Shown: positions 43,790-55,491, counted from the first letter of the stretch. The stretch is DNA of 64,000 nt from Ceratorhiza oryzae-sativae (GCA_030998015.1 JARWMV010000084.1:1-64000), one strand, 5' to 3'. Translations and numbers: made by a program. Notes: a model not told the origin generated them from the sequence alone.

Positions 43790-45855
43790 CCTGACAACTT
43801 GCTGTGTGGAACTGAGTTTTGTGTATTTGATGCCTTCAAACAGGCAATTTCATTGGAATCTGTGCTTGCACACCCAAATGAGGCTGAACCCTGTATTCTG
43901 GAAACTGATGCTTCTGGCAACTTAATGGGTGCTGTCCTATCACTCTGACAGGAAGTCATATGCATTCACCCTGTAGCTGTAATGTGTCCCGGCTTCTCCC
44001 CTGCTGAGCTTAATTATGATGCTCATGACAAGGAACTACTGACTGTAATTTGGTCCTATGAAAACTGGCACACTTTCATGTAGGGTAAAAAGCACCCAGT
44101 CACATTCTTGAAAGATCACAAGAATCTGGAGAACTGGTTAAACACAAGGAATGTCAACAGATGGCATGTGTGCTGCTGGCATCTCACTCTTTCATCCCAC
44201 AACTTTGTGATTGAACACAGGCCAGGTAAACAATCAGAGAAACCAGATCTGCTCTCATGGTGGCCATACCACATCCCTTCAGAGCCTGAACTGCAGACCA
44301 TGCTTCCAGAACACCTGTTTGTTGGGAAAGCAGCAGGTATGTCAGCCCCACTCATCTCCCTGACCAAAAATGTCTTGCCAGAGGATCCTAGCCTTGAAGT
44401 CCTTGTCTCCATCATCTCCAGTGCAGAGAACATGCCCCAATATGTTGCAGCAACATTCAAGGACTATGCTAGTTAGGATGGAGTGTTGTTCTATCAAGGA
44501 AGGGTTGTTACCCCTAATCAGCCTGACAGCAAACAGAGCTTGCTGTCTCATTTCCATGATTCTTAAGCAGCAGGGGATTAAGGATGAGTGTGTATTCTGG
44601 AGCTGTTGTCAAGACACTCACACTGGCAATCTGTGAAGTTCCAGGTCAATTGCTACATAGACTCTTGTGAAATTGGTGACAGGAGCAAGGGACACAAAAA
44701 CACTTTGCTCTGCAGCCTCTTCTGGTTCCTGCCAGTCCCTGGGAGGACATTTCACATGATTTCATCATGAGACTGCCAAAACGAGGTCTTTGCAGCATTT
44801 TGCCTGTTGAAGATTGCTTCTTCAAGATGAACCATCCATTACCTTACCATGAGGCATTGTGAGCACCAGACGTTGCATTAATGATGCTGCATCATGTGTG
44901 GAAGCTGCACAACGCTCCCAGAACAACTGTGTTGGATAGGGGTCCTGATTCAATGCTACATTCCTGCAGGCACTCTACAAATTGCTCCAGATTGACCCCA
45001 TGTTCTCAACAGCCTCCCATGCACAGTCTGACAGGCAAACTGAAATCATGAATCAGTTGCTAGAGGCTGAGTTGCATGCTGTTGTCAACCACCAGCAAAC
45101 TGATTAGGATTAGTGGCTTCCCTTGGCTGAATTTGCTAACAGCAACACTTGAAGTGACAGAAAAGGCAAATCTCCATTTGAGATTGTTTATAGCTGCTCT
45201 CCTGTAATTGCAGCTTCTCTGCAGCCAACATGAGTTGCTGTGGCAGACAATAGGGCTAGGGAGCTTCAACAGAGCATTCATGAAGTCCACTTTGGTCCAA
45301 AATGGACACAGGAATGCTACACACAAGCAGACACAGGCAAATACCTCCCAGAATTCACTGTTGGTAACAGAGTGCAGCTTTTAAGCACACATGTCCTATT
45401 TCATCACCTGAACAAAAAGCTGGATCATAAGTTGTATTGTCCCTTCCCTGTTGCCAACTGCATTGGCATCCACACATACAGGCTGGATTTCCCTGACAGC
45501 ATGAAGGTACACAATGTCTTCAATGTTTCCCTCCTGTCTCCTGTGATTGAAGATATTGCTTTTGGCCATTCCTCTGCACCTCCCCCTCCAGTAATCACAC
45601 AATAAGGGGAGGAGCATTATGAGGTGAACAAATTCCTTGATTGGAAATTCATGGATGGAAAATTACACCTCAGAGTCAGATGGGAAGGTTTTGGTCTGCT
45701 TGGTGACACTTGGGAAGATTTGGAGGAGCTGAAACACTAGATGAGACAATCAGGGACTTCCTGGGAAACAACCTGGATGCTCTGGCACCTGGAAACCCTG
45801 TCCTTGTGGGCAACCTCCCAGCAAAAAGAAATGGAGCAGGGTAACCTCCCAGCAA
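43790..45855 (+). pseudogene. pol: Family-C Pol, copy C4: RNase H, integrase, chromodomain
   Basis: RNase H at 43800-44260: FDAFKQAISLESVLAHPNEA, CILETDASGNLMGAVLSL, HDKELLTVI and DHKNLENW. The linker is at 44260-44560, the finger region CEIGDRSKGHKN near 44670-44700, and a decayed core with TTVLDRGPDSMLHSC-like sequence near 44925. The chromodomain YEVNKFLDWKFMDGKLHLRV is at 45619-45680, followed by DTWEDLEELKH. Many stops are present. It begins abruptly at about 43780 against the minus-strand C3 copy. Confidence 0.8.
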
Positions 45856-45949
45856 GCCCAAAATGCTTGTTTTGCATGACTGCATGCTTTTGCTCTCTCT
45901 ACTCACAAATCTGCTCCCACCTGCCCAAAATCACTCATATTCTACCCTG

Positions 45950-46529
45950 TCCTTGTGCCTCAAGTACAACTGCATTGCTGACATTGACCTCTACATGGGT
46001 ACCACTTGCATGGTAGTACTCAACTTCCTGGGAGAGGTCACCTTGTCCAGCAACTTGGTGAGCCATTGCACCCACTGAGCTTGTGGCTACACCAGCAGAG
46101 GGATCTACAAAAACCCTTTGTGTACCCCTCTTGGCTCAATCTTAACAGCAAGGATGCTCCCAAAGCCCTCACCATCAGCACATACTATTGCTGGCTGCAC
46201 TTCATTGCTGCACACTGCTCCTCCTTTGCCTACATGATGCAATGGCACTCCCATGGGCTCAATTATTATGGGCTCCAGAGCCTAGCCCTCAAGAAGACAT
46301 GGCTGCTTCCTATGCAGACCTGTCCCTGCAGTACCCACTGGAGGAACTAACACTGGAGGTACAAATGGTGCACTCCTGGACTTGGTCAGACAACAGAGGA
46401 GGCATAGAAGATGAAAGTTGGAATACCAAGGAGTATGCTGAATTGACAATTGAAGATTGGCAGAAAATGCTGTTGTTGTGTGAGGCTTGCCCCAATTGCT
46501 CTGCCATTATGGTCAAAACAGGGTGGCAA
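45950..46529 (+). pseudogene. Family-C ORF X, copy C4 (frameshifted)
   Basis: Homologous in position and sequence to 34072-34660: ADIDLYMGTTC, SRGIYKNP, CSSFAYMMQWHS and the WQKMLLLCEACPNCSA end. It leads into a purine-rich AAAACAGGGTGGCAA next to the 3' LTR. Frameshifts and stops occur throughout. Confidence 0.6.
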
Positions 46530-46963
46530 TGTCATGAGCCTTGCTCCTGACCTGAACACTGAGTTTCCCATGTAATTCCTGTTGTAGTTTGATGCTTTCC
46601 TCTGTGCTCAGCAATCTGTCCTTGTGCACTTGGTTCCATTCTCACTGGTTCTTGCTTACTTGCATTCTCCCTCACTTGTATACACTTCCTCTAACTTTTA
46701 ATGTGCTGTGCTGGCTAGTTATTGCTGACTTCACTCATTGTCAGTTATGTCTCACCTGTAGTGATGCACTGCTTTTACATTTAGCTGAAAATAGTGTTTA
46801 AGTGAGTCATGAAGCATCTCTGGTATCCAGAACACCTCACCTTGTTGTTTTACTCACTCTAATGTTCTGCAACATCTTCTCCCCATCCCAGAGGTTCCTT
46901 TACCTGCAGCTCCTTTTACTTCTGGCACCTCCCTCAACCATCTTCAAGTTGTCAGTTGTGACA
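46530..46963 (+). repeat. Family-C LTR, 3' LTR of C4 (434 bp)
   Basis: The ends are TGTCATGAGCCTTGCTCC and GTTGTCAGTTGTGACA, with GAGTCATGAAGCATCTCTGGTATCC inside. It is longer than the C1 LTR through extra internal sequence. Confidence 0.8.
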
Positions 46964-47042
46964 GAAAATGACATCGGAATTGATTGTGGGGAATGAAGTC
47001 CAGACTGATATGAGGTAGCAGCCTGGTAATAACACTTCACAA

Positions 47043-47340
47043 TGCCACAACCAGCAACCTGTAGACAGTTGGGGAAGGTGCCAGGAGTAAATAGAACTGT
47101 AAGGGGAACTCTGGGATGGGGAGAAGGTGTTGCAAACTAATGGAGTGGCTAAAAGAATGAGGTGAAGCCTTCTGGAGACCAGAGACATTTCACAACTTGC
47201 TTAAGTACTATTTTCAGATCAATGTACAAGTAGTGCATAGCTACAAACAAGAGATAACTGAATACAAGCAAAGTAAGCAACATTTAGCCAGCAACACACA
47301 CTAAAAGCCAGGGGACACATATAAAAGCTGAGGAGAATGT
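47043..47340 (-). repeat. Partial family-C LTR (minus), 3' LTR of C5
   Basis: On + it begins TGCCACAACCAGCAACCTG, the reverse of the family LTR end. It contains CTTCTGGAGACCAGAGACATTTCACAACTTGC. The outer half toward 47340 is diverged and its boundary is uncertain. Confidence 0.55.
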
Positions 47341-47640
47341 AAATCTGGAGCCTGCCAACAGTTGAGCACATTGGAGTGCTCTTGCATCATGCAGGCAGTG
47401 CAGGAGCAGTCTGCAGTGACAAACTGGAGCCAGTGATAGTAAGTGCTGATTACAAGAGACTTGGGAGCATCCTTGCCAATGAGATCCAGCCAAAAGAGGA
47501 ACCCAAAGCCAGCTGGTGTGGCTGCAGGCTCTGCAGGTGCAATGGCTCATCTTGTCGCTGGAGAAGGTTACCTCCTGGCCCAAGGACTTGAGTGGGACCT
47601 TGGGGATGGTGTTTATATAGAGGTCAATGTCAACATGTGA
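47341..47640 (-). pseudogene. Family-C ORF X, copy C5 (fragment)
   Basis: Minus strand, directly downstream of the C5 chromodomain. The nucleotide sequence matches ORF X of C1 (TGAGCCATTGCACCTGCAGAGCC region) but the frame is broken several times. Confidence 0.5.
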
Positions 47641-48370
47641 TTATTGTTGAGAGACAAGGACAAAGTGGATTGTGAGTGGCTTGGGGCATGTAGGAGCAGA
47701 TTTGGTAGTAAACAAGGTAGCAGAAGCATGTAATTGTGCAAAACATGCAATGTTGGACTTGCTACTCTGTTGCCCTGCCTCCCTTATTTTAGCTGGGAGT
47801 TTGCTCACAGGATCAGGGTCTGCAGGTGCCAGAGCATCTGGTTTATTTGATGGGAAGTCCCTGATCTTCCAATCCAAGTGTTTCTGCTGTTCCAAATCTT
47901 CCCATGTGTGATCAAGTGGACCATAGACCCTCCATGTGACACTGTAGTGCCATTTCCCACCTTTAACTTTCCAATCTAGGAATTTGTCAACCTTGTACTG
48001 CCCCTCCCCTTGCTGCATGACCACCAGAGGTGGAGGTGCAAAGGAGCACCCAAAGTCAATGTCTTTGATCACTGCAGGTAGGGCAGTGACATGGAAGACA
48101 TTGTGTATCTTCATACTGTCAGAGAGATCCAGCCAGCATGGATGGGTGCATACATGCTCAGCAACAGGAAATGGGGCCATACCATGCATGTATGATCCAG
48201 TTTTTTGTAGGGGTGCTAAGACATGAGATTTGCACTCAAGAGCTTTAGCTTATTATTAATGCTGAATTCTGCAACAGATTTGCAATTGTCTGCTTGATTT
48301 TAGCATTCTTGTGTCCAGTTGAGCACAGCTGCAACTTCCTGGATTGTTTGGTGAAGCTCCATGGCCCTGT
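47641..48370 (-). pseudogene. Family-C integrase tail and chromodomain, copy C5
   Basis: RAMELHQTIQEVAAVLNWTQEC at 48300-48370 corresponds to the integrase tail of C1 (33390-33440). After a degenerate stretch, the 182-residue frame 47641-48189 holds SMKIHNVFHVTALPAVIKD and the chromodomain YKVDKFLDWKVKGGKWHYSV followed by LDHTWEDLEQQKH. The catalytic core and everything upstream are missing. Confidence 0.78.
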
Positions 48371-48479
48371 TGTGCAATATACACATTTGTGTTTGTTGTG
48401 TAGGGATGTATTTAATAGCTAGAACTACTGTATGGTCAGTGGCTGTTAATATCAAGTAGATGTAACAAGTAGCTGTGAT

Positions 48480-49570
48480 GAGCCTAGTTAAATGTACAAC
48501 AGGTGTGAGTTCTGTTCCTGGTTCTACTATTGTAATTTCCAATAGTTTCCTTACATCAGATGTCTACTGGTGTATGTCAGAGCTACAACCTGGAAGGATG
48601 ACCCAAACGTCTAAGAGGATGATGGGAGACCTATAGGCAACAATGCTGGAGGTCTCAGTCACAATGTCAAGGGGGAGACGTGTGACAAGGAGTAAGGATG
48701 CAATAAGATGCAGGGATGTGGAAGTAGGTGCACTTGTCCTTAAGAGGACTGGGCAGGGACTATGGACTGTAAGTCACACAGGTAGTAGAGGGATACAACA
48801 GGAGATTGAGTTCTGAGGCTTAAGGCTCTCAGACTCTCCCTTATATATTCATATGATGAGCTTTATCAAATACACATATGGTGCAAGATGACTATTGTGT
48901 GATGTAAGAATGGTGCCATGTAACAGAATATTCCAGAAGGTACAAACAGAATGTAAACAACAACAAGGTCACATGATCCTGTAGTAATTCTATGCATATA
49001 TCTGATTAAACAGGACTTGTCCAAAAAATATGAAAAAGAGAGATTTATAAAATATAGGAAAATCATAATAAAATCTGCATCATGGTCTAAGCCATGACAG
49101 TGTACATCTGTCATATACTCCTATGAGTTGTATAGTGTGGGAGCATCTCTGAAGCACTTGGCTCCCTTACTTATTGGTCTTGCAGATCTTGTGTGCTGTG
49201 GCCACCCTACCTGGTCTATGTTGGGACTTACTGGGCTTAGTGACATGGACAGGCAAACTTGCATAAGGTGGTCACTACAGGAATATGTGTGGAGTAGCTA
49301 GCTGTGTGAGCTAATGATGGAGTGGAGGTCAATGTAGTTGGAGCAGTGCTCAATCATGTCTCTAGCTTGCTTTGGCAAAGCACATAAGAGATGAAGGCAG
49401 TAAGGAAGATGATAATATTCAATGGCCTGAGGGGCCCTCTTTATACATATTTTGGGTGCATATATATGCATAGTTTGAAAATAGGGGAAAATATAGGAAT
49501 ATTACTACAAGGTTGTGCACTGACACTTGACTAAAAAAGATTGGTAGTTTCCACATATTCTCCAATAACC
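48480..49570 (+). repeat. Dispersed repeat F, copy 2, with an insertion
   Basis: Both parts (48480-48595 and 49100-49570) match 26935-27545 in order and orientation. The middle, 48596-49099, has no counterpart there and includes the candidate Copia-type LTR. The shared sequence ends at the TTGGTAGTTTCC block. Confidence 0.6.
48681..49099 (+). repeat. Candidate Copia-type 3' LTR (about 420 bp)
   Basis: The purine tract TCAAGGGGGAGACG immediately precedes TGTGACAAGGAG; the segment ends AGCCATGACA. It contains TCTCCCTTATATATTC, a possible TATA region. Such a GGGGGAGA tract before TG is typical of Copia elements. No pol sequence is attached and no target duplication was found, so this stays tentative. 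Confidence 0.45.
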
Positions 49571-51580
49571 ACATACCCCCCTCCAGTGTTGTCATGCAAT
49601 CAGGTTGAGAATCCTGGGTTCCTGGCAGAGCCTTTCCTGGAATTTGTCCCAACAATTGCTCTTGCCTTGGTGTGGTATAATATTGCATGGCTTGTAAACC
49701 CCATGCTCTGCATACTGATTCCAGAATAATATGTCTTGGTGTCTTTCCCATCTAGACATTCTCTTGCAAGATATAGGGTTTGAGCAGGCATGGGCAAGGA
49801 TCATTTGGGTCCCTGCAACACTCCTTTGGGGTAGGATTGATAGGAGGCGTGTTGGGGGCTGGATCTGCTGGAGTGGTAAAGGCTGCTTCCCATGTGCCTT
49901 CAGGAGTTCAGGTCTAGATTACCCAAATGGATGGGGTTTGGACCAATTTGACATTCTCCTTTCAATTTGGGTCTTGTTCTGCATAAGAATGCAAGCATTC
50001 AGGTAGTAGGGCGTAATGAAGATGCCAAATGGCAGAGTACAAAGAGAGGGCATAGTAAGTGGGAGTGGAGTGTATGCTGCCAGGGAGTGTTCAGCAGGTT
50101 GGTGGTAGACTGCAGGCAGAGTTTACAAGAGATGGCCTGGGAGTGTGTCTTCAGTGTGGTTGTATATCCAGTGGATGGATTGGCTGGGTGTATGCTGCAG
50201 AGGATGTTTGCTTATCCTGCCTATCTTGGAGCTCCAATGCTTCTATATCCTTTTACTGTTCTGCTACATATGGTATTTCTACATTGGGTTCCTGCTCCTT
50301 GTCTGAATCCCATTCAGGCTCTACAGGCACCCATTGCAACAAATCTACATTGGCTTTCCAGCCATCCTTGTATCTATTGCCCTCTGGATCTGTTGGTCCC
50401 CATTCTGCAATCCAATCGTCCCATCCAGACTCCAGCTGCAGCTCTTTGTCAAGACCCCTCTGTCTCTTCTGTCATCTTGTTGATCCCTTAAGTAGTGGCT
50501 ACATTCTTATGTGTTTCCTATAGTATGTATTGATGTATCTAGTGTTATGTACAATTGGCCCCTGTGGTTGACAAGATAAAGCAAGCTGGGGCCATCAGCC
50601 TTGCTTTGGTTTTCTTATATATCCTTGTGTGAGGTCAGTCAGACAGTTCTGCAGTCAACAATGATTACTGGTCATGTGATGTGAAGGGCAACTGGATGAT
50701 TGTTGATTGGGGGTCACATGATAGCATGAGGAGTTATGTAAGTTGCTCTTAGGGTTGTTGCAGCTCTGAATCTTATAGAGCTGCACAGGGTCCATGGGTC
50801 ATGTGGTTTTAAGCACCAAAGTCATGTGATAACTTGCTCCTCACTCCAAGTTACAATGGAGAGAATTGCAGGTGTGAGTTGGGTAAACATGGTAAGTGCC
50901 AGAGTCACATGACCTGTTTCTAGCTTGTTTGACCATGGGGAAAATGCTATACACTACAGGCTAGACTCCTTGTTACATTATGACTGTTAGTGTGGGTCAT
51001 AACACTCTTGACCCCAGTGTATCCCTGCAGTATTTCCCCAATCCTCCCATGCACCATAGTTTTCTGCTTCAGCTTCTCCTCCAAAATACTCTTGGTCTCT
51101 ACTGGCCAGTTGTGCTGGTCACAATAGTGGTGCCTTGCAATCCAAACAGCTTGGTCCAGCTGCAGTTCAGGAGTGCTAGCCTGCTCTGGATCATCAAGAT
51201 AGATGGTGCTGATGTCCTGGGAGGTGGACCAATGGCTGGCACCTGGACTGTCCTTGTGCACATACTAGAGGCATGGGTGGTGAGCCTGTGCATGCTCTGG
51301 CATCTCTGGCATCTCTGGCATGATGAAGTTGTCTGGCAGGGGTTGCAATGGTGGGTAGGTGGTCTGGAAGACTGGGTGGTAGATCATGCTGGGGTCTCCC
51401 TCAGCAATGGTGTGGTAGTAGATGGAGCTGGTACAGGAAGGCATGGTTGGGATTGATAAAGGGGTTTTTGAAAGAGTTATAAGGTGGTTTGAGTGACTAG
51501 TAGAAGTAGTTAAGACATCAGTATTAAGTTGAAACTGGAAGATAACCAAAAGCTTTATACATGCACAGTCATGCAAACAA
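49571..51580 (-). pseudogene. Unknown minus-strand gene remnant split by a family-B solo LTR
   Basis: The upstream part (51010-51580) has a Ser/Thr/Pro-rich stretch (FQTTYPPLQPLPDNF, MPEMPEMPEH from a 9-bp tandem repeat near 51300) and DISTIYLDDPEQASTPELQL with ARHHYCDQHNWPVETK. Below the LTR, ESGWDDWIAEWGPTDPEG and WVPVEPEWDSDKEQEP are followed by a stop near 50262. A weaker frame (PGKALPGTQDSQPDC) is at 49571-49750. The two halves around the LTR are one base out of frame with each other when it is removed. No known domain is recognised. Confidence 0.45.
50447..51004 (+). repeat. Family-B solo LTR, copy 2, with target duplication CTCTT
   Basis: The ends are TGTCAAGACCCCTCTGTC and GTGGGTCATAACA. 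CTCTT is present at 50442-50446 and 51005-51009. It is 558 bp and matches copy 1 (22397-22925) along most of its length. Confidence 0.93.
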
Positions 51581-51662
51581 GGAAACTACTATTGCAGAGT
51601 TACATGAAGATTCACAGATATCAGGAATGTTATCAAGGCAACATTGAACTACGGGCTGGTGC

Positions 51663-52965
51663 TGTTACGGGTCAGGGTACACTTGAATATCTAGAGCTTA
51701 AGCAAATGTAGATATGTTAGTATACACTAATTGTACTCAATACTTCTTAGACTAGAGTAAGAAGGCTCAAGGTAGTTGCAATGCGATCAAGTAACACTCA
51801 AGGTAGTCTAAATCTTTCACAGTGTAAACTGACTAATTGATAGGTATAAACAGCAAGACTACTATGGTCAGGTTCCCTTAGATATCTTAAATGTAGCTCA
51901 GCCCTAGTCGCTTGGACTAACTGATACTAATCTTAATACTAGGCTTAAGCAATAGCTTATAGGATAGATGGTGGGCTGCCTAATGCATGTACTTCCTCAG
52001 CTACAGGTACTTAGATTTCCTCTAATAGCTGGTACTTAATGTCACACTCAATCAGGCAATATTGTATCCTTATATATCTTTGTATATAAGATACAATGAC
52101 TCAGACAGTATATAACTAATATGGTACTTTATTCCTCAGTACTAGTTATATAAGAAATCACACACAGACAAGAGAAATAGAAAGAGAAAAGAAACCAATA
52201 ACCTCTGGGTTGAGTAGTGAAGGGAGGTGGTCTGGAAGGGCCTCAGAGGAGGTCCTTTTATACCCTGAGGAGGGCATTCCAGAGCCAAATAGATACATGC
52301 ATGCCAGTGCGATCATCAAAAGAGGGTACTGCTATACTTGGGGTACACCCTAGCCCAGTATAGGATAAAAGAGTAAAGACAGGGTGTGGATCGAAGGCAT
52401 TGATGCATCTGAGACCTGCTATTGGCTTGTAGATCATATTATCATAGTATATACATGTAATGAATGGAGGCTACATCTCAGTGAGTCATAAAGTGAGTCA
52501 GAGAAGCTTCTGGATCAATTTGGGAAGCTCTCCTGACTCACTGGAGTCATTAGATCTTGATTGATGGTCCAGTAAGATTCTAATGATCTTCGGGCCATTC
52601 CGGCGCGAGGATCCGGTGGATCGCGACGATCTTCGGGCAGCAGATACCGCCGAAGATTAGCTATCGATAGAGCACAAGATCGCTTTGATAGCGTAAGCGG
52701 TTGCCGAGATATGAGCGGTGCGATGTTGTAATCAATATCTCCTGATAAGAGGAAATATCGCAACCTCTGTATCTCTCTGAGATCTTATTGTAAAAACTTA
52801 ATAAAATATGCGTTGGAGAGCGGGAAATTTGTACTATTTAATGGAACGAAAATAGTACAATTCAGAGCGCATACAAATTCAGTATTTCACAATTTAATTA
52901 CAGAGGCATCGCTTGAGGTTGGCAGAGCAGACTAAAATAATAGAAAATGTTAGTGATCCATAACA
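51663..52965 (-). repeat. Family-G LTR L7 (3' LTR of the right copy)
   Basis: The ends are TGTTACGGGTCAGGG and GATCCATAACA. The CpG block (52590-52720) is intact, TATA (52255-52262) is present, and all TGASTCA sites are kept. The right flank is the polypurine tract of the element. Confidence 0.93.
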
Positions 52966-52996
52966 TAGCCCCCCCAGTCTGGTATGTCAACTCACA

Positions 52997-54001
52997 TTAG
53001 AGAGAATCATATCCCTCATCATCAGAGCTGATGTAAATGTGCTCCCTTTCCTTTCCCTTGTTACTAGGACAAGGTTCAGGAGTACTGGGAGGTGAAGGAG
53101 GGCAGGAGCCACTGAGAGTCTCAGAATCTGAATCTTCATCTCCAAGAGAAGGCTCAGGGCTCATAGAAGGTTCTGCAGCCTCAGAGGCTTTATCCCCAAA
53201 GAAAATTCTAAGGCGAGCATTAAGCTTCTTATCCTTCTGCCCTGCCCACCATTCTTCATATTTAGCCTTAGCTGTCCTATGAGAATATTCCTCTGATAGG
53301 GCCACCAAGTAGTGTACATTGTTTCCCCAAACAGCAGGGACTCCATCATCTGCAGGCAACTCCCAGCTCCCATAAGGGTGTTCAAGCAAATACTTGTCCC
53401 AGGTGCACTGGGCAAAAGCTAGAATCCCACAGGGCACAGGAGGAAGCTCCAGCAAGTGTCCTTCATCTGGAACAAGCCCTTTAGAGCAAGCCAGATGGTT
53501 CAAGGCACTCAGCATGTGATTGCCCCAGATTTGGAGACGAACTACTGTGTAGATCGGGTCAGAGAAGGAATCGAAAGGCTCATGCCAGTCCTGGATGTGG
53601 AAACCCTTTTCTGGCTCTAGAGGGTATGCAATATTTGCCACCCTAAATTGCACATACAGAGATGAGTCCCCTCCAAAGCTGTTCAAAACCTCAGCCTTCT
53701 TAAGGCCTCCATCATTGCAAAAAGTGGCAACACAGTCGTGCACTTGCAATAGAGCATCAGTAAGAGCATGAATGGTTTGGTCACTTAGGTACCAGCCATC
53801 CTTATACCAGCTCTGACCTACACTGTGCTGTACTTCAATGCCCTCCCTGAACTTGTGCTCAAGGATGGATGGGCTACTGAAAAACTTACTCTCCCCTTGA
53901 CACATGACACTAGCAAACACATGGAAGTGCTTGCAGGACAGGATCAAGTTGATGCTGGCCATATTCTGGACATCATTCAACATGAAGGGAGGAGTCTGCA
54001 T
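52997..54001 (-). CDS. Family-G ORF C, right variant (334 residues, intact)
   Basis: The ATG at 53999-54001 (MQTPPFMLNDVQNM) follows a TATA box by about 97 bases. The frame is uninterrupted to TAA at 52997. Residues about 1-225 form a probable globular part with SILEHKFREGIE, DGWYLSDQ, YPLEPEKGF and VVRLQIW. About 225-260 is a basic helical stretch (AKAKYEEWWAGQKDKKLNA). The last 70 residues are Ser/Glu/Pro-rich and acidic, ending SSDDEGYDSL. No signal peptide, membrane segment or catalytic motif is seen. The left copy keeps only about 40% identity by eye. The function is unknown. Confidence 0.7.
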   Translation of the reverse strand: MQTPPFMLNDVQNMASINLILSCKHFHVFASVMCQGESKFFSSPSILEHKFREGIEVQHSVGQSWYKDGWYLSDQTIHALTDALLQVHDCVATFCNDGGLKKAEVLNSFGGDSSLYVQFRVANIAYPLEPEKGFHIQDWHEPFDSFSDPIYTVVRLQIWGNHMLSALNHLACSKGLVPDEGHLLELPPVPCGILAFAQCTWDKYLLEHPYGSWELPADDGVPAVWGNNVHYLVALSEEYSHRTAKAKYEEWWAGQKDKKLNARLRIFFGDKASEAAEPSMSPEPSLGDEDSDSETLSGSCPPSPPSTPEPCPSNKGKEREHIYISSDDEGYDSL

Positions 54002-54097
54002 GGTGGAAAGGAGATGATAATATGAAGATAAGAGAGAAGTAGAGCTGTAGAACTGGAGGGTGTTGAACTGCTGAGGAGAGAGGGCTCTCCAAGGCTG

Positions 54098-54106
54098 TTT
54101 TTATAA
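54098..54106 (-). promoter_or_regulatory. TATA box upstream of ORF C (right copy)
   Basis: TTATAAAAA on the minus strand, about 97 bases before the ATG, is the counterpart of 6290-6297 in the left copy. It is conserved although the gene it precedes is not. Confidence 0.55.
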
Positions 54107-54207
54107 CCCAGAGATGTCCTGTTTTGATCTTTGGAATTATAAAATTGTTCCTTGAGTTCACACAAGTGGAATTGGGGGACAATAGTATAAATTCCAAGCA
54201 GACTATA

Positions 54208-55029
54208 CTAATACAAGTCATGAGTCTCCATGATATCCCTCAGACATCTTTGCACAGCTTGGAGGTTCCCTACTTCTTCTACCAGTTCCCTATTCAGCTC
54301 CTGTACCCTACTTTCTAAGGCCAACTCCGTCACCAGAAGGTCACCAGATGACTCAGTTCCATCAGAAAGTGAGTCAGATGGTGATTCTGGCTGGTATTCA
54401 GGAGAAGGGGAAGGAGGGTAAGCAAGTCTAAACAAGTCAACTTTAGATCTTGACTCAAGAGAAGCGAACTCACTGATATTCAGGAAGCTCTCTATTCCCC
54501 ATCAGTAGGTGCTTCAGAGAGTATGGAAGGCTCTCTGGAAGCCTCATGGGGCTGATGTGCATAATCCCTAAACAGATCAGCTTTAGATCTTGACTCAATC
54601 GAAGTCAAGAACTTACCAGTCCATCCTCTCCAGGAACTCCTCATAGTCACAGGGCTTGCTCCTTGGGGGAGGCACAGGCCTTTCATCCCTTCTGCCCCAT
54701 CCATGCATCAAAACCAGATCAAATGGGGTTGGCTCCAACCCTGGAGAGGGAGGAGTTGGCCATCCAATCTCGAAATGAGGGCCTTGACTAGGAGCTTCCA
54801 ATGGATAGGTTGGAAGTGGAGGATAAAGGGCAGAGGGAGCTGGATTGGGGTATACTGGAAGTGGCACATCTGGGGCAGGCTCAATGCCCTCCCTTCTAGA
54901 TTGTCGCCTATTCTGCCTGTTTTGAGATCGCACCCTGGTGCGTTCCCATCTGAGGCCCATAAAGCGACGCTCCAGAATGTCCAGATGAGTGCTGGGAGTC
55001 TGGGGACGTTCAATTGAGTAATCAGACAT
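54208..55029 (-). pseudogene. Family-G ORF B, right copy (exon 1 and 3 intact, exon 2 frameshifted)
   Basis: Exon 1 (55029-54617) is open for 138 residues: Arg-rich RRFMGLRWERTRVRSQ, then Pro-rich. Intron 1 is 54568-54616 (49 nt) and intron 2 is 54428-54473 (46 nt), both with GT(A/G)AGT donors and TTTAG acceptors. Exon 2 lacks 11 bases present in the left copy, which creates a stop after APTDGE. Exon 3 (YPPSPSPEYQPESPSDSLSD, then a heptad stretch) is intact to TAG at 54208. The two introns share a 31-nt 3' half with only three differences. Confidence 0.7.
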
Positions 55030-55491
55030 GTTTAGAGGGTAAAACTGTGCAGTATACAGCTGTAGTACCTTAGAGACGACACAAAAATCTTATACTGCAT
55101 GTATTTCACATCCAGTTGCCAATAGGAAGCTTACTCCAAATAAAAGAAGCTTGTAACTGGCCAAATAGAGTGCGCTCTGCTGTTATCTGTACAGTTATCA
55201 CATGCTGATCCTTCCAGATCTTTCTTATCTAGTCCTTAAACCTTACAGTTGGTGATCGGTCCAAGCAGTCAACTGAGATTACTTTGCAGTGACTCATTCT
55301 GATGATCGCTTAGGGGATCAGACAACTTTATACTTTAAATCTATATACAGAAAGTTCTGGTACAAGACTTAAAGGGAAGATAAGGGGAAAAGGTTTCTGG
55401 ATGGGGACTAGATGTGATCGATCCAAATAGATCAGTGGACTTGATAAGATGATCAGGAAAGATCTGACTTACCAGGCTTGGTTAATCTTAT
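55030..55491 (-). other. Family-G spacer between ORF A and ORF B (right copy)
   Basis: Counterpart of 4904-5364. No coding sequence is visible. It is GATC-rich and holds a TGACTCA site near 55290 (+ strand reading). Confidence 0.45.

Noticed and set aside
51295..51330. Tandem CTCTGGCAT repeat as a satellite or CRISPR-like array
   Set aside because: Only about three 9-bp units, in frame with a MPE repeat of the minus-strand reading; no spacers.
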